Source: Porphyromonadaceae bacterium UBA7203
GTDB taxonomy: Bacteria; Bacteroidota; Bacteroidia; Bacteroidales; Muribaculaceae
NCBI GenBank assembly: GCA_002490725.1
Contig: DKUN01000016.1
Span: 72,912 to 121,298, forward strand
DNA length: 48,387 nt
Direction: 5' to 3'
The stretch's first letter is position 1, and each line of letters opens with the position of its first letter. The notes below the pieces were generated by a model. The model was not told the DNA's origin, did not search any database, and worked only from the letters and a program-made list of their open reading frames with translations. This document shows positions 25,308 to 34,738 of the stretch, one piece after another. Both the position numbers and the translations under genes were made by a program.

Positions 25308-26492
25308 ATGATTAAAACAAACGCCAACTTCAGTAAACTGACACCCTCGTATCTGTTTTCTGAGGTGGCACGCAAAATTGCGGCTTTCAGCCACGACCAC
25401 AAAGATGTCGACGTTATCAGAATGAGCATCGGCGACGTAACGCGCCCGATTTGCCGCGCTGCTGTCGATGCACTTCACCGCGCAGCCGACGAGCAGGCCG
25501 ATGCTGCCGCCTTTCACGGCTACGGCCCCGAACAGGGCTACGCCTTTCTGCGCGACAAGATTGCCGCCGCCGACTATGAAGGCCTCGGCATCACTCCCGA
25601 CGAAATATTCATTTCCGACGGCGCCAAAAGCGATATCGGAAACATCGGCGACATACTGTCGGCCGACAGCGTCGTTGCCGTGACCGACCCGGTCTATCCG
25701 GTCTATGTCGACACCAACATCATGGCCGGACGACGCATAATTTACCTGCCCTGCACGGAAGAAAACGGGTTTCTGCCCGAACTGCCGGCCGAACGCCCCG
25801 ACATAATTTACCTCTGCTATCCAAATAACCCCACCGGCACCACCATGAGCCGCTCCGTGTTGCAGCGTTGGGTCGATTATGCCCTCGAATCGCGAGCACT
25901 GATTCTTTTTGACTCAGCCTACGAGGTTTTCATCACCGAAGCCGACGTGCCCCACTCAATCTATGAGATTGACGGAGCCAAGCGCTGCGCAATCGAGTTC
26001 CGCTCATTCAGCAAAACGGCCGGATTCACCGGCATGCGCTGCGGCTACACGGTAGTGCCGCGCGAACTTAAGGCCGACGACGGCACCCCGCTGCGCGACC
26101 TGTGGCTGCGCCGCCAGACCACCAAGTTCAACGGGGCGTCATATCCCGTTCAGCGGGCGGCCGAAGCAATCTACTCGCCCGAAGGCAACCGCCAGGTGCG
26201 CGAGGCCATTGACTATTATCTCGGCAACGCCGCCATCATGCTCGACGGCCTGCGCGCCGCAGGGCTCGAATGCTACGGCGGCGTCAACGCGCCCTATGTC
26301 TGGGTCAAGGCACCGGCAAACATGACGTCGTGGCAAATGTTTGACCTCCTGCTCGAACGCTGCGGAATAGCCTCGACGCCAGGCATCGGCTTCGGTCAGT
26401 GCGGCGAGGGCTACATACGCCTCACAGCCTTCAACACCCGTGAAAATACAATTGCCGCCATCAGGCGCATAGCAACGAATCTTAAACCATAA
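25308..26492 (+). CDS. dapL: LL-diaminopimelate aminotransferase DapL
   Basis: DapL converts tetrahydrodipicolinate directly to LL-diaminopimelate using glutamate, bypassing the succinylase route. The 394-residue class I/II aminotransferase shows RMSIGDVTRPI, FHGYGPEQGYAFLRDKIA, ISDGAKSDIGNI, the YPNNPTGT motif and the PLP lysine in RSFSKTAGFTGMRCGYTVVP. It is between dapF (14 bp) and glnN (10 bp), consistent with a nitrogen/lysine operon. Confidence 0.95.
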   Translation: MIKTNANFSKLTPSYLFSEVARKIAAFSHDHKDVDVIRMSIGDVTRPICRAAVDALHRAADEQADAAAFHGYGPEQGYAFLRDKIAAADYEGLGITPDEIFISDGAKSDIGNIGDILSADSVVAVTDPVYPVYVDTNIMAGRRIIYLPCTEENGFLPELPAERPDIIYLCYPNNPTGTTMSRSVLQRWVDYALESRALILFDSAYEVFITEADVPHSIYEIDGAKRCAIEFRSFSKTAGFTGMRCGYTVVPRELKADDGTPLRDLWLRRQTTKFNGASYPVQRAAEAIYSPEGNRQVREAIDYYLGNAAIMLDGLRAAGLECYGGVNAPYVWVKAPANMTSWQMFDLLLERCGIASTPGIGFGQCGEGYIRLTAFNTRENTIAAIRRIATNLKP

Positions 26493-26502
26493 CCCACAAT
26501 AT

Positions 26503-28686
26503 ATGTTACGCTTCAAAGTTGTAGACGAAGCCTTCAACCGCAAGGCTCGCCAGGTAGAAACCCCATCGGAACGCCCTGACTCATATTACGGCAAATACGT
26601 ATTCAACCGTAAAACAATGTTTGAATACCTGCCGAAAGCCACCTATGACGCTCTGGTCAACGCCATTGACAACAAACAGCCGCTGCCGCTCGACGTGGCC
26701 GACAGCGTTGCCGAAGGCATGAAGCGCTGGGCCATCGATAACGGTGCCCGCCACTATACCCACTGGTTCCACCCGCTGACCGACGGCACTGCCGAAAAAC
26801 ACGACGCCTTTGTGCAGCACGACGGCAAAGGCGGCGTTGTCGAAGAATTCACGGGCAAGCTCCTCGTGCAGCAAGAACCCGACGCTTCGTCGTTTCCCAA
26901 CGGCGGCATCCGCAACACATTCGAGGCCCGCGGATATTCGGCATGGGACATTTCGTCGCCTGCGTTCATTCTCGACCAAACGCTCTGCATCCCGACGATT
27001 TTCATTTCCTACACAGGTGAATCGCTCGACTACAAGACCCCGCTGCTCAGAGCAATCAACGCCGTTGACCGCTCGGCCACGCGCGTAGCACGCTATTTCG
27101 ACCCCGAGGTCAACCACGTAACGAGCTTTCTCGGATGGGAGCAGGAGTATTTCCTTGTCGACGAAGCTCTTTTCTCCGCACGCCCCGACCTGATGCTGAC
27201 CGGCCGCACTCTCATGGGCCACGAAAGCGCCAAGAACCAGCAGCTCGAAGATCACTACTTCGGCGCCATACCTTCGCGCGTCGAGGCGTTCATGCTTGAA
27301 CTCGAGCTTGAGTGCCATAAACTGGGCATCCCCGCCAAAACGCGCCATAACGAAGTGGCACCCAATCAGTTTGAGCTCGCTCCGATATATGAGGAAACCA
27401 ACCTGGCCAACGACCACAATCTGCTGCTCATGAGCGTGATGACCGAAGTGGCCCGACGCCACAACTTCCGTGTGTTGCTCCATGAAAAGCCCTTCGACGG
27501 AATCAACGGCTCAGGCAAACACAACAACTGGAGCCTCGGCAGCGACCGCGGCCGACTGCTCTTCTCGCCCGGCAAAACAGCCACCGACAACCTCCAGTTC
27601 CTTACGTTCATCGCCAACGTTCTTGCAGCCGTCCATAACCACAACGCGCTGCTCAAGGCCTCAATCATGTCGGCAACCAACGCCCACCGACTCGGCGCCA
27701 ACGAGGCTCCGCCGGCCATCATTTCGATTTTCATGGGATCACGGCTTAGCTCTATTCTCGAACGCCTCGAAAAACTGACAGCCTCCGACCTCGAGAACCT
27801 GGCCGGCAAGGAGGGCATGAGCCTCGGTCTGAACCAGATTCCGCGCATCATGCTCGACAACACCGACCGCAACCGCACGTCGCCCTTCGCATTCACCGGC
27901 AATAGGTTTGAATTCCGCGCTGTCGGCTCAAGCGCCAACTGCGCGTCGGCAATGATTGCCCTGAACGCGGCCGTAGCCGACCAACTCGCCACGTTTGCCG
28001 ACAAAATCGACGCACGCATCGCTGCCGGCGATGAGCTTAAACATGCCCTGCTCGACGAAATCAAAACTCTGGTCAAGGCTCACCGCGACATCGTGTTCGA
28101 CGGCAACGGATATTCCGACGAATGGAAGGCTGAGGCCGAACGCCGCGGCCTTGACTGCGAAACCTCGGCTCCGAAAATCTTCGACGCATATCTCAGTGAG
28201 AACTCGGTCGAAATGTTCCGCCGCACCGGCGTCTTCTCAAAGGTAGAGCTCGAGGCCCGCAATGAAGTCAAGTGGGAAATGTACACCAAGAAAATCCAGA
28301 TTGAGGCACGCGTGCTCGGCGACCTGGCAATCAACCATGTAGTACCCGTCGCCACACGCTACCAATCGGTTCTGCTCGACAATCTCTATAAAATCAAGGA
28401 GCTGTTTCCCGCCGACAAGTGTGCTAAAATCTCAGCCCAGGACCTCGCGGCAATCGAACGCATCAGCAGCCACATCGCAATTATCCGCGAAGAGGTCGAT
28501 GAGATGATCGAGGCACGCAAGGTAGCCAACCGCATTACCGACGAGCGCGAAAAGGCGATTGCCTATCACGACACCGTTGTGCCCCGCATGGAAACCATTC
28601 GCTACAATATCGACAAACTCGAACTCGAAGTCGACGACGAAATGTGGCCTCTGCCCAAATATCGCGAACTTCTGTTCATTCGTTAA
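26503..28686 (+). CDS. glnN: Type III glutamine synthetase GlnN
   Basis: The 727-residue enzyme has the size of GSIII, which makes glutamine from glutamate and ammonia and is typical of Bacteroidales. Visible are RHYTHWFHPLTDGTAEKHD, the GWEQEYFLVD and RHNEVAPNQFELAPI segments, the ATP/active-site GSGKHNNWSLGS and NRTSPFAFTGNRFEFRAVGS motifs, and the helical C-terminal domain after about residue 600. It starts 10 bp after dapL and ends 24 bp before the purF-like gene, which consumes glutamine. Confidence 0.97.
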   Translation: MLRFKVVDEAFNRKARQVETPSERPDSYYGKYVFNRKTMFEYLPKATYDALVNAIDNKQPLPLDVADSVAEGMKRWAIDNGARHYTHWFHPLTDGTAEKHDAFVQHDGKGGVVEEFTGKLLVQQEPDASSFPNGGIRNTFEARGYSAWDISSPAFILDQTLCIPTIFISYTGESLDYKTPLLRAINAVDRSATRVARYFDPEVNHVTSFLGWEQEYFLVDEALFSARPDLMLTGRTLMGHESAKNQQLEDHYFGAIPSRVEAFMLELELECHKLGIPAKTRHNEVAPNQFELAPIYEETNLANDHNLLLMSVMTEVARRHNFRVLLHEKPFDGINGSGKHNNWSLGSDRGRLLFSPGKTATDNLQFLTFIANVLAAVHNHNALLKASIMSATNAHRLGANEAPPAIISIFMGSRLSSILERLEKLTASDLENLAGKEGMSLGLNQIPRIMLDNTDRNRTSPFAFTGNRFEFRAVGSSANCASAMIALNAAVADQLATFADKIDARIAAGDELKHALLDEIKTLVKAHRDIVFDGNGYSDEWKAEAERRGLDCETSAPKIFDAYLSENSVEMFRRTGVFSKVELEARNEVKWEMYTKKIQIEARVLGDLAINHVVPVATRYQSVLLDNLYKIKELFPADKCAKISAQDLAAIERISSHIAIIREEVDEMIEARKVANRITDEREKAIAYHDTVVPRMETIRYNIDKLELEVDDEMWPLPKYRELLFIR

Positions 28687-28710
28687 AACAACCTGCCGAA
28701 AGCAACATAG

Positions 28711-30564
28711 ATGGAACAGCTGAAACACGAGTGTGGAGTAGCCATGATCAGGCTGCTCAAGCCCCTTGCTTACTATCGCGAAAAGTACGGCACAATACAA
28801 TGGGCCTTCAACAAGCTCTATCTGCTCATGGAGAAGCAACACAACCGCGGCCAGGAGGGCGCCGGCATCGGCGTGGTGAAAATGGACACACTCCCAGGCA
28901 CGGAATACGTGTTTCGCGAGCGTGCGCTCGGCTCAGGTGCCATCAGTGAGATTTTCGGTTCGGCCCGACAGCAGATTGCCGAATCGGGAGCCGACACCGA
29001 CTCGCCATTCATCGGCGAAATCTACATGGGCCACCTGCGCTACTCCACCACCGGCAAGAGCGGCCTGAAATACGTTCACCCCTTCCTGAGGCGCAACAAC
29101 TGGAAGAGCCGCAACCTGCTGCTATGCGGCAACTTCAACATGACCAACGTCGACGAGGTGTTTGACTCCATCGTCGCAACGGGCCAGCATCCGCGCTTCT
29201 ATGCCGACACAGTCGTGCTGCTCGAGCAGCTCGGCTACCGGCTCGATGAGGAGAATCAGCGGCTGTTCAGGCTGCTGCGCGGTTCGCTCAAAGAACCGCA
29301 ACTCAGCCGGGCCATTGAAGACGGACTCGACATTCCACGCATTCTGCGCGCCGCATCGCCGAGCTGGGATGGCGGCTTCGTCATTTGCGGCGCCACAGGC
29401 TCGGGCGACATGTTCGCACTGCGCGACGCCAAGGGCATCAGACCCGCTTTCTACTACGCCGACGACGAAGTGGTGGTAGTGGCCTCCGAACGCCCCGTCA
29501 TTCAGACCGTTTTCAACGTAAAGCGCAGCGATGTCAACGAACTCGAACCGGGATGCGCGGTCATAGTCACCAACGACCTGAGAATCTCGGTCGAGCGCAT
29601 TTTGCCAGAAGCCGTCGCTGAGAAATGCTCGTTTGAGCGCATCTACTTCTCACGCGGTTCTGACGCCGACATCTACCGCGAGCGCAAAGAACTCGGACGC
29701 TATCTGACTGAACCGATCCTCGATGCTGTCGACCATGATTTTGACCACACCGTCGTATCCTTCATTCCCAACACGGCCGAAGTGGCTTTTATCGGCATGG
29801 TCGAAGGCATGACAGACGCGCTCCGCAACGAACAGAGCGCTGAAATCCTCGCACTGCAGCAACGCGATGAACTCACGGCCGAGACCCTCGCTGAGGTAAT
29901 GGCCCGGCGCGTGCGTGTCGACAAGGTGGCCATCAAGGACATCAAACTGCGCACGTTTATTGCCGAGGGCGCCGACCGAAACGAGCTGGCGGCCCACGTC
30001 TACGACGTGACTTACGGCATTATCAACGACAATGTAGACAATCTCGTGGTAATCGACGACTCGATTGTGCGCGGCACCACTCTGCGCCAGTCCATTCTGA
30101 CGATGCTCTCACGCCTGCGTCCTCGCAAAATAGTCATTGTCAGCTCGTCACCTCAGGTGCGCTATCCCGACTGCTACGGCATCGACATGAGCCACATGAC
30201 CGAGTTCATTGCCTTCAAGGCCGCTGTCGAACTGCTGCGCGAGCGCGGCATGGCCGACGTAATCGACGAGACATATCGCCTCTGCATTGCGCGGCCCGAC
30301 GAGCAAAACTGGGTGAAACGAATCTACGCCCCCTTTACCGACCGGGATATTTCGGCTAAAATCGCCGACATACTGACGCCGGCCGAGGTGAACTGCACAG
30401 TGGAAATAATATATCAGACGCTCGACGGGCTGCATCGGGCCATACCCAATCACTCGGGCGACTGGTATTTTTCAGGCAACTATCCTACACCCGGAGGCAT
30501 CAGGCTTGCGAACCGCGCCTTTGCCGACTGGTATGAAACCCTGCCCGCCGCGCCCGAGGCGTAG
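28711..30564 (+). CDS. PurF-like amidophosphoribosyltransferase, long form
   Basis: A 617-residue class II glutamine amidotransferase fused to a phosphoribosyltransferase domain. The N-terminal nucleophile is probably Cys8 (HECGVAM), implying removal of a 7-residue leader. Other glutaminase marks include RGQEGAGIG and GHLRYSTTGKSG. The PRPP-binding loop is VVIDDSIVRGTTLRQS near residue 450. PurF makes phosphoribosylamine for purine synthesis. The protein is about 100 residues longer than standard PurF, as in a second Bacteroidetes group; whether it is the main PurF here is unknown. It follows glnN by 24 bp. Confidence 0.88.
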   Translation: MEQLKHECGVAMIRLLKPLAYYREKYGTIQWAFNKLYLLMEKQHNRGQEGAGIGVVKMDTLPGTEYVFRERALGSGAISEIFGSARQQIAESGADTDSPFIGEIYMGHLRYSTTGKSGLKYVHPFLRRNNWKSRNLLLCGNFNMTNVDEVFDSIVATGQHPRFYADTVVLLEQLGYRLDEENQRLFRLLRGSLKEPQLSRAIEDGLDIPRILRAASPSWDGGFVICGATGSGDMFALRDAKGIRPAFYYADDEVVVVASERPVIQTVFNVKRSDVNELEPGCAVIVTNDLRISVERILPEAVAEKCSFERIYFSRGSDADIYRERKELGRYLTEPILDAVDHDFDHTVVSFIPNTAEVAFIGMVEGMTDALRNEQSAEILALQQRDELTAETLAEVMARRVRVDKVAIKDIKLRTFIAEGADRNELAAHVYDVTYGIINDNVDNLVVIDDSIVRGTTLRQSILTMLSRLRPRKIVIVSSSPQVRYPDCYGIDMSHMTEFIAFKAAVELLRERGMADVIDETYRLCIARPDEQNWVKRIYAPFTDRDISAKIADILTPAEVNCTVEIIYQTLDGLHRAIPNHSGDWYFSGNYPTPGGIRLANRAFADWYETLPAAPEA

Positions 30565-30578
30565 CGGCAGGGAATCGG

Positions 30579-30593
30579 CCGGCGGCTTGCCGG
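30579..30593. terminator. Hairpin between convergent purF-like and mlaF genes
   Basis: CCGGC (30579-30583) and GCCGG (30589-30593) form a small GC-rich hairpin in the 31-bp convergent gap. It could stop transcripts from both sides. No T-tract is present, so confidence is low. Confidence 0.4.
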
Positions 30594-30595
30594 GG

Positions 30596-31381
30596 CTACT
30601 TGCACGAAGAAGAGCCCGACGACTGCGCGAGTTTGTACTCACGCACGCCCTGAAACAGGCGCGTGGCAAACACAAAATCAGTCAGCGCCTTATTATCCGA
30701 ACAATAAATATCGTTCGACGTGCCAATCCACTCGAGGTGACCCTTGTTCAGGAACACGATGTTCTCACCTATGCCCAACACGGAGTTCATGTCATGGGTG
30801 TTGATAATGGTGGTCATGTTATATTCGTGGGTAATGTCGCTGAGCAGTTCGTCGATCAGAATCGAGGTGCGCGGGTCGAGGCCCGAGTTAGGCTCGTCGC
30901 AAAAAAGATATTTCGGGTTGAGGGCAATGGCGCGGGCAATGGCCACACGCTTCTGCATGCCGCCGCTGAGTTCGGCGGGATATTTCCGGTCGGCACCCTT
31001 GAGGTTAACGCGCTCAAGGCAAAACAGGGCACGGTCGCGCATCTCGGCCTGAGTCATGTCTGAAAACATTACAAGCGGAAACATCACGTTGCCCAGCACG
31101 GTTTCGCTGTCGAAAAGCGCCGAGCCCTGAAAGAGCATGCCTATTTCCTTGCGCAGCTCCTTGCGCGACCTGGCATCCATGGTCATGACGTCGCGGCCGT
31201 CGAAAAGTATATGGCCGTGCTCGGGATTGACCAGGCCGACAATCGACTTCATCAGCACGGTTTTACCTGAACCGCTCTGGCCTATAATGAGATTCGTCTT
31301 GCCGGTATAGAACTTGCAAGAAACGTCGTGAAGAATGGTCTTGCCATCAAACGACTTGATAACGTTCTGTACTTCAATCAT
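30596..31381 (-). CDS. mlaF: MlaF-like ABC transporter ATPase
   Basis: The 261-residue ATPase has Walker A GQSGSGKTVLM, Q-loop MLFQGSALFD, signature ELSGGMQKRVAIARAI and Walker B YLFCDEPNSGLDPRTS, followed by NTHDMNSV. The PNSGLDPRTS ending and the FQGSALFDSETVLGNV segment are typical of MlaF, the ATPase of the phospholipid transporter that maintains outer-membrane asymmetry. The start overlaps the mlaE stop by 4 bp. No MlaD-type MCE gene follows; the next gene is convergent. Confidence 0.93.
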   Translation of the reverse strand: MIEVQNVIKSFDGKTILHDVSCKFYTGKTNLIIGQSGSGKTVLMKSIVGLVNPEHGHILFDGRDVMTMDARSRKELRKEIGMLFQGSALFDSETVLGNVMFPLVMFSDMTQAEMRDRALFCLERVNLKGADRKYPAELSGGMQKRVAIARAIALNPKYLFCDEPNSGLDPRTSILIDELLSDITHEYNMTTIINTHDMNSVLGIGENIVFLNKGHLEWIGTSNDIYCSDNKALTDFVFATRLFQGVREYKLAQSSGSSSCK

Positions 31382-32109
31382 TGCAGGAGCAGTTTGGTCA
31401 GAATAACGTCAAAGAAAAGAATGAGAATCGAGGAGTTCACTACCGCGCGTGTCGACGCCTTGCCGACCTCGAGTGCGCCACCCTTGACATAATAGCCGAA
31501 AAATGATGATGTCGAAGTGATGATAACGCTGAAAACGAGGCCTTTGATGAGCGAATACCAGACGTACCACGGATTGAAGAATGCCTGCAGACCATAGGTA
31601 AACTTGCTGACCGAAATCATGTCGGTAAAGTAAGCTATGGCATAACCGCCCATAATCGAGGTGCCCATCGACAGAATAACGAGCACCGGAATAATCAGCA
31701 GAAAGCCTATCACCTTCGGCAGAATCAGGAAATTGGCCGAGTTGACACCCATTATGTCGAGAGCATCAATCTGTTCGGTAACACGCATTGTGCCGATTTC
31801 GGAAGCGATGTTCGAACCGACCTTGCCCGCAAGAATCAGGCAGAGAATCGACGACGAGAACTCCAGCAATATGATTTCGCGGGTAGTCAGTCCGACAGCA
31901 TAGGCCGGAAGCAGCGGCGAGGTGATGTTGAGCTGCATCTGGATGGTGATGACCGCGCCAATGAACACCGAGATGATTATGACAAGCGGAATCGAGTCGA
32001 TGCCGAGTTTGTAGATTTCGTTAATGGTGCGCTTGAAAAATTCCCTCCAGCGGTCTGGCACCGACAGGACCTTGCCCATCAATGTGCAGTACAGACCGAG
32101 GTCACGCAT
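31378..32109 (-). CDS. mlaE: MlaE-like ABC transporter permease
   Basis: A 243-residue membrane protein of the MlaE family with about five or six transmembrane segments. Motifs FFIGAV-like VFIGAVITIQMQL, the EFSSSILCLILAGKVGSNIASEIGTMRVTEQIDAL region and the C-terminal FGYYVKGGALEVGKASTRAVV are characteristic. I prefer ATG 32109 (MRDLGLYCTLMGKVL fits the family start); a GTG at 32127 would add six residues. It probably pairs with MlaF to move phospholipids between membranes. The gap to the SPOR lipoprotein gene has no clear -7 box. Confidence 0.92.
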   Translation of the reverse strand: MRDLGLYCTLMGKVLSVPDRWREFFKRTINEIYKLGIDSIPLVIIISVFIGAVITIQMQLNITSPLLPAYAVGLTTREIILLEFSSSILCLILAGKVGSNIASEIGTMRVTEQIDALDIMGVNSANFLILPKVIGFLLIIPVLVILSMGTSIMGGYAIAYFTDMISVSKFTYGLQAFFNPWYVWYSLIKGLVFSVIITSTSSFFGYYVKGGALEVGKASTRAVVNSSILILFFDVILTKLLLQ

Positions 32110-32180
32110 GGATTTCTCGATTATCACTTCGAAAGTAAACGGTTAATGGTTACGCAATTGTATATAAGACGGTAGAACTG

Positions 32181-32723
32181 TCAGTTCTTTTTGCGGATGC
32201 GGGAGTTGCCAGCCACCTTCACCACAGCCGGAAATCCGGCGCGCGAGCCGGGGTTGCCCGCCTTGGCAAGCGCTTCGCTGATGGCCGGAATGTCTGCAAT
32301 GTCGTCACAGCCGCCGGCCGCCACGTAGTAGTCGGGGGTAGCGGTGCGGAAAATGTAGGCACCGGTGAATCCTGCTTCCTGAAGCCGCCTGCAAAGTGCC
32401 TTGGCATTGAACACCTGCGAGAAGGCATTGGCTACTACGGCATACTGCGGCATCGACGTCATGCTGTCAGGCCCCTGCTCGAGAGTGGCAAAAAGGGTTG
32501 TGACTTTAATCGTGTCGTTGCCTACAATCAGTTGCGACTGCCTGTCCTTGCGGTTTGCGGCAAGAAGGCGGCGCGTGTTTTCGTCGAGCCCGTCTTCATC
32601 GTCGACGCTCTGAGCGGACTTGGTTGTCTGATAGGCAGTACGATAGTTGGCCTCCGTGGTGCGGCACGAAGCAAGCCCCACGGAGACCAATGATAGAATA
32701 ATCAGTGTTTTAGCGCAGTTCAT
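32181..32723 (-). CDS. SPOR-domain lipoprotein
   Basis: The 180-residue protein has a lipoprotein signal with lipobox LASC (Cys20), a linker to about residue 85, and a SPOR-like domain over about residues 92-168 (QYAVVANAFSQVFNAKALCRRLQEAGF, ending YYVAAGGCDD). SPOR domains bind denuded peptidoglycan glycans, often at division sites, so a cell-envelope role is likely. It overlaps the C1 peptidase gene upstream by 4 bp (ATGA), pointing to co-translation. Confidence 0.82.
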   Translation of the reverse strand: MNCAKTLIILSLVSVGLASCRTTEANYRTAYQTTKSAQSVDDEDGLDENTRRLLAANRKDRQSQLIVGNDTIKVTTLFATLEQGPDSMTSMPQYAVVANAFSQVFNAKALCRRLQEAGFTGAYIFRTATPDYYVAAGGCDDIADIPAISEALAKAGNPGSRAGFPAVVKVAGNSRIRKKN

Positions 32724-33928
32724 TTGAGGCCAAGTTTTTTCTTGACGTCTTTGGGAATGGCGTTTTTGTGAACCATAAAGCTCATTGTCTTGCCCAGAAG
32801 ATAGGGTTCCGAAACGTAGAAGTAGCCTTTATAAACCTGGTTCGTATCCCACGAGTTCTTGACCTTGTAGAACTTGTTGCCGAGCTGGTCGGTAGCGGTG
32901 CCTACAATGACCATGCCGTGGTCGTCGGTGGTTTCGTGGTTATCAAACATGCGCTGACGCTCCTCGGGGGTCACTTTGACTTCAACGAGGTCGGCAGGGC
33001 CGCTGAAACTGAAGGCTTCTTTTTCACGGTCGGCGTCGCTGAGCGCAACCCAACGGCTCAGCTCGGTGCCCTGCAGGTCAGCTTCGCTCTTCTTGGCGGG
33101 AAGCACTGCATAACCGTCGTTCCACTTGAATCCCTTTTCGCTCACGTCGGCAGCCCAGTTAATGGTGTAGCCCTGTTCGAGAGCATTGTCGATAATCTGC
33201 TTCATCACGTCGAGGGGAACGTTATAGTACTGCTCCCAGAGCCAGTTGTCGCACACCTCGAGGGCAAACGGCTTCCAGTAGGGGTGGTGGGTAAACGAAG
33301 TCAGGGGCACGAAGTCGTCAAAATCGAGGCCGAGCGATTCGGCATACGACTTGGGGGTATAGGTCTTGCCATTGTATTCAAATGTTTCAGGCACTTCGCC
33401 GAGATAGGCGTCCAGAATGCCTTCAAAGCCTTTTTCCCAGGCGGTCGAGGTTTTGGAGCTGCGGTTTACGGCCGACATATAGGCGGTAATCACGTTCGAG
33501 AGCTCGTTATGGTCATGTTTGGGCTCGCCATAGTTCAGACCGGCGTAAACCTCTTCGGGAATGGCGCCGTAGTTCTTCATCACATAGGCCACGTCGACAA
33601 TGCTGCCGCCCTGGCTTACGTTGCCCTTGCCCTGAAGACGCACATAGCGGCGGGCCTTGTCGAGATAGCACTGGCGCACGGTAAACATCTCGCTCAGGTC
33701 AAGCGAGTCGCCCTTGAACTTGCGCACGGCGTCTTCGATAAAGCCGGTGCCGGCAAAGCTCCAGCATGTGCCTGATTTATTCTGGTCCTTGACCGAAGTC
33801 GAGGGTATGGTGATAACGTCGGTGAATACAAAACCCTTCGGTTCTGTCTTGGCCGAGTCGGCGGCTTCCTGGGCAAAACCGGTAAGGGCAAACGCCATCG
33901 CGGCCGCTGATGTCATAAGTTTGTTCAT
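32720..33928 (-). CDS. Secreted C1 family cysteine peptidase (aminopeptidase C / bleomycin hydrolase type)
   Basis: A 402-residue papain-superfamily peptidase. The signal peptide (residues 1-19, ending GFAQ) shows it is exported, unlike cytosolic PepC. The catalytic Cys is C55 in QNKSGTCWSF, with Gln49 for the oxyanion hole; His is about residue 337 in TDDHGMVIVG and Asn about 358 in VKNSWDT. The spacing and inserted domains resemble the bleomycin hydrolase/PepC group. It probably trims peptides in the periplasm. Its stop overlaps the SPOR lipoprotein start. Confidence 0.92.
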   Translation of the reverse strand: MNKLMTSAAAMAFALTGFAQEAADSAKTEPKGFVFTDVITIPSTSVKDQNKSGTCWSFAGTGFIEDAVRKFKGDSLDLSEMFTVRQCYLDKARRYVRLQGKGNVSQGGSIVDVAYVMKNYGAIPEEVYAGLNYGEPKHDHNELSNVITAYMSAVNRSSKTSTAWEKGFEGILDAYLGEVPETFEYNGKTYTPKSYAESLGLDFDDFVPLTSFTHHPYWKPFALEVCDNWLWEQYYNVPLDVMKQIIDNALEQGYTINWAADVSEKGFKWNDGYAVLPAKKSEADLQGTELSRWVALSDADREKEAFSFSGPADLVEVKVTPEERQRMFDNHETTDDHGMVIVGTATDQLGNKFYKVKNSWDTNQVYKGYFYVSEPYLLGKTMSFMVHKNAIPKDVKKKLGLK

Positions 33929-33967
33929 GTCGGTAAAATTTGATTATGAATGGTTTGATTTATTAGA

Positions 33968-34738
33968 TTATTTGCTGTCGGGATCATTCCACAGCACCTG
34001 AATCTGGCCTATCGGCAACTCGCCGATCAACTTGACGGGAATGCGGGCTCCATCGGTGCGTATCCAGGCCCACATCGGAGCCGAAGAGTCCTTCATGCGC
34101 TCGGACGAGAAAGTAAAGTTGATTTTATAGCACTCATACTTGCGTCCGTTAAGCTTGATGGTTTCGATTCCCACATATTTAACGGCCAGACTCTCTATTT
34201 TTTTGCCGGAAAAGATGCTTGCACGCGCAATCGTGCCGGGCTTCATGTCGTCGAACGGCAGGCGGCGCACCAGGTAGTAGACGCTGAGCATGTCTGTGCC
34301 CGGCATCTTGGCCACGAGAGTCGTGTCGGTAACCGTGGTTTCACCCTTATTGTTGACTTTAAAGCGCTCGCAGTGGGCCGTCATGACGTCGCCGGCATAG
34401 GTGTAGCGGATTTCGTCATGGCGATAGTCGCCCCCTTCGTGAGTCGACTTTATGTAGAGCAGCGGAGCCATGTCGCCCAGGCGCATGCGCCCGCTCAGAG
34501 TGTCGCGAACCTGAAATATGCGGTCGGCCCAGGGTTGGGTACGCGCGGTCAGCAGCGCCGAATAGTGGTCGGAGCGCTTCTTGAGCATGAAACGCGCCGA
34601 ACCGGCCTGCTTGTTGATAATGCCCCACTTGTAGGTGACGCGGTAGTTCAGGTTCTCGTCGGTATATTCGGGCACCGAACAGAAGGCCGCGACAGCTACG
34701 GCCAAGAGGGTCAGCAGTGTCAGCAGTCGTTGTTTCAT
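33968..34738 (-). CDS. DUF3108 domain protein, exported
   Basis: The 256-residue protein has an N-terminal signal peptide (MKQRLLTLLTLLAVAVAAFCS) and then a single beta-rich domain matching DUF3108 (LNYRVTYKWGIINKQAGSA near residue 30; YECYKINFTFSSERMKDSSAPMWAWIRTDGARIPVKL near the end). The function is unknown; family members are envelope proteins. It overlaps tdk by 4 bp and is 39 bp before the C1 peptidase start. Confidence 0.85.
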   Translation of the reverse strand: MKQRLLTLLTLLAVAVAAFCSVPEYTDENLNYRVTYKWGIINKQAGSARFMLKKRSDHYSALLTARTQPWADRIFQVRDTLSGRMRLGDMAPLLYIKSTHEGGDYRHDEIRYTYAGDVMTAHCERFKVNNKGETTVTDTTLVAKMPGTDMLSVYYLVRRLPFDDMKPGTIARASIFSGKKIESLAVKYVGIETIKLNGRKYECYKINFTFSSERMKDSSAPMWAWIRTDGARIPVKLIGELPIGQIQVLWNDPDSK

